Shown: one piece after another, positions 1 to 3,681 of the stretch
Numbering within the stretch: the first letter of the stretch is position 1
How the letters are laid out: the number at the start of each line of letters is the position of its first letter
Assembly: GCA_900550235.1 (NCBI GenBank)
Contig: URRQ01000068.1
Coordinates: forward strand, 1-7,146
From: an uncultured Lachnospiraceae bacterium
GTDB taxonomy: Bacteria > Bacillota > Clostridia > Lachnospirales > Lachnospiraceae
Reading direction: 5' to 3'
Length of the DNA stretch: 7,146 nt
Position numbers and translations under genes: made by a program
Notes under the pieces: generated by a model
Database searches by the model: none
Told to the model about the DNA's origin: nothing
The model's input: only the letters and a program-made list of their open reading frames with translations

Positions 1-122
1 TCAAACTGTCTATGCATATAAAACGCTGCATAGTTAATAAAACTCATGCCTTGCTTATGTTTATAGCTTTGCACTGCATTACATAGGGCAATATAACCTT
101 CTTGCTCTAACGTTTTTTGGAT
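1..122 (-). pseudogene. 5'-truncated sigma-70-like factor fragment, running off the window
   Basis: The minus strand is open from 122 to the window edge and reads LEQEGYIALCNAV, then a segment with SFINYAAF. This fits sigma-70 region 2.2/2.3, where the family pattern is D-L-x-Q-E-G-x-x-x-L-x-x-A-V followed by F-x-x-Y-A. Phage and ICE sigma-like proteins in Clostridia carry this form. No ATG, GTG or TTG start precedes the conserved block. The frame is closed by the TAA stop of the upstream 54-aa gene, and the residues normally before region 2.2 are missing. An A6 run (near 113-118) just before the block could hide a frameshift, but the overlapping frames give no sigma-like N-terminus. I read it as a remnant left by deletion or recombination; the C-terminal part lies outside the window. 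Confidence 0.6.
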
Positions 123-287
123 TTAACTCTCTTCAACGGTAAATTCTTCGCCTTTTGGTCTATGTCCCATTCTGTACTCATGTAGTGGGCATGAAATGAT
201 ATTGCACTCACGAACTTCCTTTTGCTGTCCGCTACAACAATCTAAGCATTTTGCTCTGATTGCTTTTATGGGCGTTCTCTTAGCCAT
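123..287 (-). CDS. Small Cys-rich zinc-ribbon-like protein, 54 aa
   Basis: The ATG at 287-285 begins a 54-residue protein with cysteines at 14, 17, 18, 28 and 33 (KCLDCCSG, then ECNIISCPLHEYRMG). The CxxC plus CxxxxC spacing suggests one bound zinc. Small proteins with this CLDC...CPL..YR(M/F)G pattern are common in Clostridial prophages and integrative elements, usually beside regulators; I know of no assigned function. Its ATG follows directly on the TAA of the 62-aa gene, and a GGAG lies inside the end of that gene, so translation is probably coupled. Downstream it runs straight into the sigma-like fragment. The last eight residues (after RPKG) could be affected by the same rearrangement. 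Confidence 0.75.
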   Translation of the reverse strand: MAKRTPIKAIRAKCLDCCSGQQKEVRECNIISCPLHEYRMGHRPKGEEFTVEES

Positions 288-476
288 TTAATCATCTCCT
301 TCTTCCAATTCCTCAACTTCAAGAAGTTCCAATATTCTGTATGAACCTTTGAAGCCTTTTCCTAAGTGACAGTAAAGAGAGCCCACTTTTAAAGGATGAT
401 ACTTTGTAATTGTTCTAGTTCTCTTTGACCGTTTCCCGGTGTAAAAATCTTCCTTAACAACCTTGTAAGTATACAT
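288..476 (-). CDS. Small protein of unknown function, 62 aa
   Basis: I do not recognise a family. The protein has a basic N-terminal half (a KRSKRTRT run near residues 15-22) and a strongly acidic C-terminus (EVEELEEGDD), with no membrane segment or signal peptide. The start is supported by a strong ribosome binding site, AGGAAGGAG, about 6 nt before the ATG. It lies 45 nt downstream of the 65-aa HTH gene and abuts the 54-aa zinc-ribbon gene, so all three are probably one leftward transcript. Its size, charge pattern and position match the small accessory proteins of Firmicutes integrative elements. The reading frame is real on RBS and spacing grounds; the function is open. Confidence 0.7.
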   Translation of the reverse strand: MYTYKVVKEDFYTGKRSKRTRTITKYHPLKVGSLYCHLGKGFKGSYRILELLEVEELEEGDD

Positions 477-491
477 AGCATTTCTCCTTCC

Positions 492-516
492 TAATCACTT
501 TCACACGCTGGCAGGC
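492..516 (+). repeat. Direct repeat copy 1 (25 bp, 23/25 identical to 1721-1745)
   Basis: The core CACACGCTGGCAG is shared exactly with the copy at 1721-1745, in the same orientation. The two differences (C/T at position 7, G/A at position 24) are both transitions. This copy lies in the 45-nt gap between the 65-aa and 62-aa minus-strand genes, just after the stop of the HTH gene. The sequence is not coding in any called gene. Confidence 0.85.
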
Positions 517-521
517 GTATT

Positions 522-719
522 TTATTCTGTGTCAATGATTTCTGTTACATCAACGCCGAGAGCCTTGGCAATCTTCCCGATTGTTTCCGGTCTTGCCTCT
601 GTCCTTCCGGCGATTATCCCGCATAGTGTGCTCTTCGGGATTCCGGCTTCTACAAGTTCCTTTTGACCCATACATGCTCTTGCTCTTGCAAGTTCATATT
701 TTTGTCTGTTAATTTTCAT
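522..719 (-). CDS. Cro-like XRE family HTH DNA-binding protein, 65 aa
   Basis: The whole protein is a single lambda-repressor-type helix-turn-helix domain, about residues 6-61. QKELVEAGIPKSTLCGIIAG covers the helix-turn-helix, and PETIGKIAKALGVDVTEII gives the usual last helices of the fold. There is no second domain, as in Cro-type proteins. A GAGGTGG ribosome binding site precedes the ATG. It is transcribed divergently from the 152-aa repressor at 871, with a 151-bp shared control region containing a strong minus-strand promoter and inverted GTTCT/AGAAC half-sites. By analogy with phage and ICE switches it is probably the first gene of the leftward operon and either represses the opposing repressor or controls its own operon. 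That role is inferred. Confidence 0.85.
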   Translation of the reverse strand: MKINRQKYELARARACMGQKELVEAGIPKSTLCGIIAGRTEARPETIGKIAKALGVDVTEIIDTE

Positions 720-741
720 CTCTTTACCACCTCGCTTTGTT

Positions 742-759
742 TAGAACTTTATTGTTCTA
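742..759. promoter_or_regulatory. Palindromic operator candidate in the divergent control region
   Basis: TAGAAC-N6-GTTCTA is a perfect dyad with 6-bp arms. It sits about 10-25 bp downstream of the -10 box of the leftward promoter, where a bound repressor would block transcription of the 65-aa HTH gene. Related half-sites, GTTCT at 787-791 and AGAAC at 805-809, lie in the same intergenic region and share the extended word TATTGTTCT or AGAACA. Confidence 0.6.
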
Positions 760-767
760 TGCTCTTT

Positions 768-796
768 ATGATAGCAGTACATTATTGTTCTGTCAA
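768..796 (-). promoter_or_regulatory. Sigma-A-type promoter for the leftward HTH operon
   Basis: On the minus strand TTGACA (796-791) is followed after exactly 17 bp by TATCAT (773-768). This is a full -35 match with a good -10, placed about 50 bp before the ATG at 719. The half-site GTTCT at 787-791 overlaps the -35/spacer border, so a regulator bound there would compete with RNA polymerase. Confidence 0.75.
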
Positions 797-809
797 CTGT
801 TTTTAGAAC
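787..809. promoter_or_regulatory. Second pair of inverted operator half-sites
   Basis: GTTCT (787-791) and AGAAC (805-809) face each other with a 13-bp gap, against 6 bp in the 742-759 dyad. One half-site touches the leftward -35 box. The other lies just before the likely rightward promoter near 814-843. This placement would let one regulator act on both promoters, which is inference from position only. Confidence 0.45.
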
Positions 810-813
810 ATTT

Positions 814-848
814 TTGTACTTTATCTTTTCTTTTTTATATGATATACT
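814..848 (+). promoter_or_regulatory. Probable promoter of the 152-aa repressor gene
   Basis: TTGTAC (814-819) is followed after 18 bp by TATGAT (838-843), and an alternative -10, TATACT, lies at 843-848. The -35 is weak (3 of 6) and the -10 good (5 of 6), so this promoter looks weaker than the opposing leftward one and may need activation. Confidence 0.45.
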
Positions 849-870
849 TTTTATATTCGGAGGTAGGTAC

Positions 871-1329
871 ATGACTATAGGAGAAAAAATTAAAACTTTA
901 CGTACTAAAAAGGGATTAACCCAAAAGCAACTAGGCGACTTGTGTGGAATGGCTGATTCTGCTATTCGTAGATATGAAAATGGACGTGCAAACCCCAAAA
1001 TAGAAACATTACAGAAAATAGCAGCGGCATTAGAAGTAAACATCTGTTATTCAGAAGATGGTAAGCCTTGCTTCTTAGATAAGATACTCGAAAGTACAGG
1101 AGAAAAAGCATTTAAATCTATTATTGCCAATCAAAAGGATATATACGAAAAAGTTGCAGAAATGCCAGAAACAACACCAGATACACTCATTTTAGATTTA
1201 TATCATGAATTAAATGATATCGGGAAAGATAAAGCCCTTGAACAAGTAGAACTACTTACCAAAATACCAGAATATACACGAATTTCACCGGAAGAAAATG
1301 CAGATAATTCGGAAAAGCAAAAGAAATAA
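871..1329 (+). CDS. XRE family repressor-like regulator, 152 aa
   Basis: Residues 1-58 form a classic XRE helix-turn-helix: IGEKIKTLRTKKGLTQKQLG, then a recognition segment (MADSAIRRYENGRANP) and ETLQKIAAALEV. The C-terminal half is predicted helical and holds LNDIGKDKALEQVELLTKIPEY, a pattern recurrent in Firmicutes phage and element repressors, followed by a hydrophilic tail. There is no S24/LexA-type Ser-Lys peptidase domain, so RecA-stimulated self-cleavage is not expected. Induction would need another route, such as an ImmA-like protease, and none is visible. The frame is open further upstream to a TTG at 814, but the ATG at 871 has GGAGG 7 nt before it and gives a normal XRE N-terminus. 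It is probably the lysogeny/quiescence repressor of the element. Confidence 0.87.
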   Translation: MTIGEKIKTLRTKKGLTQKQLGDLCGMADSAIRRYENGRANPKIETLQKIAAALEVNICYSEDGKPCFLDKILESTGEKAFKSIIANQKDIYEKVAEMPETTPDTLILDLYHELNDIGKDKALEQVELLTKIPEYTRISPEENADNSEKQKK

Positions 1330-1389
1330 CACCGATCTGTGACGGGATATTTCATCCTATCATCTTCTTCAATAGGGTATAACAAATTG

Positions 1390-1419
1390 TTCACCCCACA
1401 AGCACATTGACAATATAAT
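1390..1419 (+). promoter_or_regulatory. Probable toxin promoter
   Basis: A perfect -10, TATAAT (1414-1419), is preceded after 18 bp by TTCACC (1390-1395, 4 of 6 matches to the -35). A TTGACA at 1407-1412 is only one base from the -10 and cannot pair with it as a -35. Transcription would begin near 1426, giving a leader of about 62 nt before the toxin ATG. The weak -35 contrasts with the perfect antitoxin promoter at 1685-1713. Confidence 0.5.
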
Positions 1420-1449
1420 ATACTTATTAAGGCAGCCGAGAGGGCGGCC
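1414..1449. repeat. Left arm of imperfect inverted repeat flanking the toxin cassette
   Basis: Read on the plus strand, this arm matches the minus strand from 1690 down to 1655 at 28 of 36 positions, with 20 of the first 22 identical. All eight differences are transitions. It covers the toxin -10 box, start region and leader. The other arm covers the same parts of the antisense transcript. Confidence 0.8.
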
Positions 1450-1450
1450 A

Positions 1451-1485
1451 TATCATCCGCTTCGAGTCTTAGGAAGGGGATGATA
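1451..1485 (+). promoter_or_regulatory. Hairpin that would occlude the toxin ribosome binding site
   Basis: TATCATCC (1451-1458) is perfectly complementary to GGATGATA (1478-1485), an 8-bp stem with a 19-nt loop ending just before the toxin ATG at 1488. The stem takes in the end of the AGGAAGGGG ribosome binding site (1471-1479). Such RBS-occluding folds are typical of type I toxin mRNAs. Confidence 0.6.
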
Positions 1486-1487
1486 AC

Positions 1488-1574
1488 ATGGTTACATATT
1501 CAGATTTATTTGCATTTGTAATTATGATATGCGCTATTATTACATTAGTCAGAAATGACAAAGACAGAAAATAG
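1488..1574 (+). CDS. Holin-like / type I toxin peptide, 28 aa
   Basis: The ATG at 1488 opens a 28-residue peptide starting MVTYSDLFAF, with one hydrophobic membrane-spanning stretch (about residues 7-21, ending AIITLV) and a charged tail RNDKDRK. This layout and the MVTYSDLF start resemble the putative holin-like toxin (Hol_Tox) group of Firmicutes, and more broadly Fst/TxpA/BsrG-type membrane peptides of about 30 residues. AGGAAGGGG (1471-1479) lies 8 nt before the ATG. A strong opposite-strand promoter would make an antisense RNA across its 3' end, the arrangement of TxpA/RatA and BsrG/SR4. It probably depolarises or damages the membrane when unopposed and may help maintain the element. Toxicity is inferred from family likeness. 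An overlapping ATG at 1480 gives only 13 codons and sits directly on the RBS. Confidence 0.78.
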   Translation: MVTYSDLFAFVIMICAIITLVRNDKDRK

Positions 1575-1678
1575 CCGCCCTGCTCTCCGGTAAAGAATTA
1601 GGCGGCTATCTCTGATAGTTACTTTTTAATTTTTCGCCGAGGCGGATAGGTTTGAGCTATCTTCTCGACTGTCTTAGT
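1566..1678 (-). ncRNA. Predicted antisense antitoxin RNA, about 110 nt
   Basis: Transcription from the promoter at 1685-1713 would start near 1678 and run leftward into the 3' end of the toxin gene. On this strand the inverted repeat 1609-1601 / 1579-1571 (ATAGCCGCC with GGCGGCTAT, 9 bp) is followed at once by TTTCTGTC, a fair intrinsic terminator, giving an end near 1566. The RNA would overlap the last codons and 3' UTR of the toxin mRNA by about 70 nt, the geometry of RatA and SR4 antitoxins. Both ends are predicted, not observed. Confidence 0.65.
1571..1609. terminator. 9-bp inverted repeat at the toxin 3' end; antitoxin terminator and toxin 3' hairpin
   Basis: ATAGCCGCC (1571-1579) and GGCGGCTAT (1601-1609) pair perfectly across a 21-nt loop. 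On the minus strand a short T-rich run follows, so it can end the antisense RNA. On the plus strand it would be the 3' hairpin of the toxin mRNA, with a smaller stem CTATC-TCT-GATAG (1606-1618) and a T-rich stretch to 1634 after it. The bases 1574-1580 can instead pair with the toxin leader at 1442-1448. Confidence 0.6.
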
Positions 1679-1690
1679 AAGTATATTATA
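1655..1690. repeat. Right arm of imperfect inverted repeat flanking the toxin cassette
   Basis: This is the partner of 1414-1449, covering the antitoxin -10 box, start site and first part of the antisense RNA. Seven of the eight differences put G/C on the toxin side and A/T on this side. Confidence 0.8.
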
Positions 1691-1713
1691 GTCAAATATC
1701 TTAAATATGTCAA
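1685..1713 (-). promoter_or_regulatory. Perfect-consensus sigma-A promoter for the antisense RNA
   Basis: On the minus strand TTGACA (1713-1708), a 17-bp spacer and TATAAT (1690-1685) form an exact consensus promoter. No protein-coding gene follows it on that strand before the toxin's 3' end, so its only evident product is the antisense RNA. Its greater strength than the toxin promoter fits the need for excess antitoxin. Confidence 0.82.
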
Positions 1714-1718
1714 ATATC
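1691..1718 (+). repeat. Two 10-bp direct repeats, period 18, across the antitoxin promoter
   Basis: GTCAAATATC occurs at 1691-1700 and again at 1709-1718. On the minus strand each copy ends in TTGAC, so the -35 region is in effect duplicated: the distal copy is the real -35 and the proximal one lies in the spacer against the -10. A protein-binding site pair is also possible. Confidence 0.6.
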
Positions 1719-1720
1719 CT

Positions 1721-1745
1721 TAATCATTTTCACACGCTGGCAGAC
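1721..1745 (+). repeat. Direct repeat copy 2 (25 bp, 23/25 identical to 492-516)
   Basis: This copy carries the same CACACGCTGGCAG core in the same orientation, placed just before the integrase ribosome binding site. With copy 1 it brackets the two regulators and the toxin cassette (about 1.23 kb from repeat start to repeat start). Position beside the integrase gene is where arm-type integrase sites or autoregulatory sites are often found. Confidence 0.85.
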
Positions 1746-1768
1746 ATGAAATGAAAGGAGACTAAAAC

Positions 1769-2878
1769 ATGTGGGTAGAAAAAACACGATCCGGGAAATT
1801 TAAGTATGTAGAGCAATATACAGACTACATGACCGGAAAGAAAAAGCGCGTATCTGTCACATTAGAGAAAGATACCGCATCAGCAAAAAGAACAGCTTTG
1901 GAAACACTTACAAGAATGATTGATAGCAGGCAAAGCATACCTGCAGAGCAAAAAGAGATCACTTTAGAGGAATTGATTGAGAAATACCGGGAGTACCAGG
2001 CGCAAACTGTAAAAGCATCTACTTACAAGCGGAATTTCTACGCTATGGAGACAATCAAGAACATTCTTGGCCACGACATCATTGTGAATCGTCTGACCGC
2101 TAATTATATCAAGGAGCAATTCCTGGCATCAGGAAGAGAAAACAGTACATTAAACGAACACCGAGTTAGATTATTTGCCCTGCTGCATTGGGGCTATGAA
2201 AATGATTATATTCATGACGTATCTTATCTGCAGAAAGTAAAACCATTTAAGGACGTTAGTCACCGTGAAAAGATTCAAGATAAATATCTAGAACCGGAAG
2301 AGGTGAAGAAGCTGCTAAAAGCCATGAAGGTAGAGAAATGGAAGTTACTCACAAACTTTCTTTTGCTTTCCGGTCTTAGAATTGGGGAAGCTGTTGCACT
2401 CGACAGAGAAGACATTGATTTTGATAATCATGTAATTAAGGTTCAGAAAAATTATGATCCAAATAATGAAATTGTGACCACTCCTAAAACTCTTACGTCT
2501 TTTCGTGATGTATATATGCAGCAGGATCTAGAAACAATTACACGTTCTTTACTTCTATACACCATGATAGAGGGTATGGAGACCGGACACCGTTCAAGCT
2601 TACTTGTTGCCAATTCAAAAGGTACATACATGAATTACTACACTTTCAACAAATACCTTAAAGAGAACGCTATAAAATCTATCGGTCGGCCAATCACAAC
2701 GCATACCCTTAGACATACACACGCTTCACTACTTTTGGCTCAAGGCATAGACGTAGATACAATATCAAGACGGCTTGGCCATGAAGATAGCAAGATCACA
2801 AAAGAGATCTATTTACATGTTACTCAAGGACTAAAAGAGCGAGATAATGAACGGATCCGGAAGATAAAAATAATATAG
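1769..2878 (+). CDS. int: Tyrosine recombinase / phage-type integrase, 369 aa
   Basis: The N-terminal 50 residues (WVEKTRSGKFKYVEQYTDY and a KKKR strand) resemble the AP2-like arm-DNA-binding domain of Tn916- and phage-type integrases. A SAM-like core-binding domain follows at about residues 63-162. The catalytic domain (about 170-360) has the full set: R204 in SGLRIGEA, K240 in TTPKT, H312 and R315 in HTLRHTHAS, H338 in LGHED, and the nucleophile Y348 in EIYLH. Length is normal for the family and nothing suggests decay. GGAG stands 8 nt before the ATG. It would catalyse site-specific integration and, with a directionality factor, excision. No excisionase-like gene precedes it, although that is the usual place; the toxin cassette sits there instead. 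It is followed by its own terminator and converges on sigH. Confidence 0.95.
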   Translation: MWVEKTRSGKFKYVEQYTDYMTGKKKRVSVTLEKDTASAKRTALETLTRMIDSRQSIPAEQKEITLEELIEKYREYQAQTVKASTYKRNFYAMETIKNILGHDIIVNRLTANYIKEQFLASGRENSTLNEHRVRLFALLHWGYENDYIHDVSYLQKVKPFKDVSHREKIQDKYLEPEEVKKLLKAMKVEKWKLLTNFLLLSGLRIGEAVALDREDIDFDNHVIKVQKNYDPNNEIVTTPKTLTSFRDVYMQQDLETITRSLLLYTMIEGMETGHRSSLLVANSKGTYMNYYTFNKYLKENAIKSIGRPITTHTLRHTHASLLLAQGIDVDTISRRLGHEDSKITKEIYLHVTQGLKERDNERIRKIKII

Positions 2879-2889
2879 TGTGATATACC

Positions 2890-2928
2890 GAGGGGACGAT
2901 AAGGGGAATTGCGTCCCCTCTTCTTATT
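2890..2928 (+). terminator. Intrinsic terminator of the integrase gene
   Basis: GAGGGGAC (2890-2897) pairs with GTCCCCTC (2913-2920) across a 15-nt loop, followed by TTCTTATT. It lies 11 nt after the integrase stop codon. The long loop and interrupted T-run make it moderately convincing. Confidence 0.65.
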
Positions 2929-2987
2929 GCAAACAAATTGCACGACACATCGTAAAGCATTGTTTTTAAACGGTTTTCCGTCTCATA

Positions 2988-3005
2988 GCAGAATGTACGT
3001 TCTGC
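2988..3005. other. Near-perfect 18-bp dyad in the integrase-sigH gap; candidate attachment core
   Basis: GCAGAA-TGTACG-TTCTGC has 6-bp perfect arms, and two of the three inner pairs also match, so only one pair is broken. It lies in the roughly 100 bp between the integrase terminator and the sigH terminator, where the element junction must fall. Inverted core sites around a 6-8 bp crossover region are typical for tyrosine recombinases. A regulatory dyad is equally possible. Confidence 0.35.
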
Positions 3006-3027
3006 ATAGAATTCCCGCCAGCAGCTT

Positions 3028-3069
3028 AAAAAAATCTGTGAAAGGTTTTATCCTTTCACAGATTTTTTT
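3028..3069 (-). terminator. Bidirectional terminator of the cysE-sigH operon, overlapping the sigH stop
   Basis: The 18-nt arms 3028-3045 and 3052-3069 are perfect inverted repeats (GC-bearing core TCTGTGAAAGG with T7/A7 ends) around a 6-nt loop. The sigH stop codon (3050-3048) lies in the loop, and one arm encodes the last residues of SigH. Poly-T at both outer ends makes it able to stop sigH transcripts and any rightward transcript escaping the integrase terminator. Confidence 0.92.
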
Positions 3070-3656
3070 ATAATCTTTTCTGTTTTATTCTTTATTCTTT
3101 GTAATGCATTATCAATTGACTTTGAACTTTTGTCTAACAGTTTCGCAATTGTTTGATAATCAATCCCCTGCAAATGTAAATACAACACTCGATTTTCCAA
3201 ATCACTCAAATTTTGTTCCAATTCTATCTTTATCATTTGGAGATATTCCTTATCCAAAAACATTTCTTCCGGATTCCGATCATTCAAAGATTCTATCGAT
3301 TCTATTAACGGCTGATCTTCGCCTTCATCATAAAGCGATACATAAGAATTCAAAGGAATATGCTTTTGACGTTTGGAGGCTTCAATCGCTGTATACATTT
3401 GTCTGGATATGCATAAGTCTGCAAAGCTGTAAAACGATGTTTCCAATGCTTCGTCATAATCTTGTACCGCTTTGAACAGACCGATCATCCCTTCTTGAAT
3501 GAGATCGTCATTCTCTCCACCTAAAAGAAACATGGCTTTTGCTTTCTTTTTCACCAAAAACTTATATTTATCCATGATATAGTCTATAATATCTTTTTCT
3601 CCGGAACGAAGAAGGGCAATCAATTGCTCATCTGTCATTTCATCGTACTTATTCAT
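3048..3656 (-). CDS. sigH: RNA polymerase sporulation sigma factor SigH, 202 aa
   Basis: Region 2 contains DDLIQEGMIGLFKAVQDYD (residues 50-68), then SFADLCISRQM and RQKHIPLNSYVSL (97-109), very close to Bacillus SigH. Region 4 covers about residues 149-197 (LSDLENRVLYLHLQGIDYQ, then a helix-turn-helix with TIAKLLDKSSKSIDNALQRI). SigH directs core RNA polymerase to genes for entry into sporulation and other post-exponential functions. Length is close to the usual 210-220. It is last in the operon, 25 nt after rlmB. The start at 3656 is the only usable ATG after an in-frame stop, but its ribosome binding site is weak and distant (GGAAAGAG, about 11 nt away), suggesting low or regulated translation. 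The mobile element abuts its 3' side. Confidence 0.95.
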   Translation of the reverse strand: MNKYDEMTDEQLIALLRSGEKDIIDYIMDKYKFLVKKKAKAMFLLGGENDDLIQEGMIGLFKAVQDYDEALETSFYSFADLCISRQMYTAIEASKRQKHIPLNSYVSLYDEGEDQPLIESIESLNDRNPEEMFLDKEYLQMIKIELEQNLSDLENRVLYLHLQGIDYQTIAKLLDKSSKSIDNALQRIKNKTEKIIKKSVKG

Positions 3657-3681
3657 ATAATCGTTTACTCTTTCCGATATC

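Larger units (their letters stand above)
1..3010. mobile_element. Integrase end of an integrated mobile element (ICE, IME or prophage), left side outside the window
   Basis: A tyrosine recombinase gene, a divergent pair of XRE regulators, small Cys-rich and unknown proteins, a sigma-factor-like fragment and a type I toxin-like cassette stand together beside a conserved chromosomal operon of different character. This is the usual make-up of the regulatory/recombination end of Firmicutes integrative elements, and sigma-like, XRE and integrase genes also sit at one end of Tn916-type elements. The right boundary is inferred to lie between the integrase terminator (ends near 2928) and the sigH terminator (starts at 3028); the exact att core is not proven. 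No conjugation, replication or phage structural gene is visible, so the element class is undecided. Confidence 0.72.

Noticed and set aside
814..870. Upstream extension of the 152-aa repressor from a TTG start
   Set aside because: The added 19 residues are low-complexity Phe/Ile/Tyr encoded by promoter-like AT-rich DNA, and the ATG at 871 has an excellent ribosome binding site and a standard XRE N-terminus.
1407..1412. TTGACA as the -35 of the toxin promoter
   Set aside because: It is one base from the TATAAT box and 12 bp from the next -10-like word, both impossible spacings; TTCACC at 1390 fits better.
1203..1451. 82-aa open frame on the minus strand
   Set aside because: It overlaps the end of the repressor gene and the toxin promoter, lacks a ribosome binding site at its start and has no recognisable domain.
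1480..1521. Out-of-frame ATG at 1480 giving a 13-codon peptide
   Set aside because: It abuts the Shine-Dalgarno with no spacing, and the 1488 frame gives the recognisable membrane peptide. It could at most act as a decoy start.
1414..1690. Invertible DNA switch (phase-variable promoter) bounded by the inverted repeat
   Set aside because: The arms carry eight mismatches and no invertase-type core is seen. Flipping would exchange two near-equal promoters, so the duplication explanation is simpler.
2970..2981. ACGG-TTTT-CCGT small hairpin after the integrase
   Set aside because: The 4-bp stem without a T-run is too weak to call a terminator or site.
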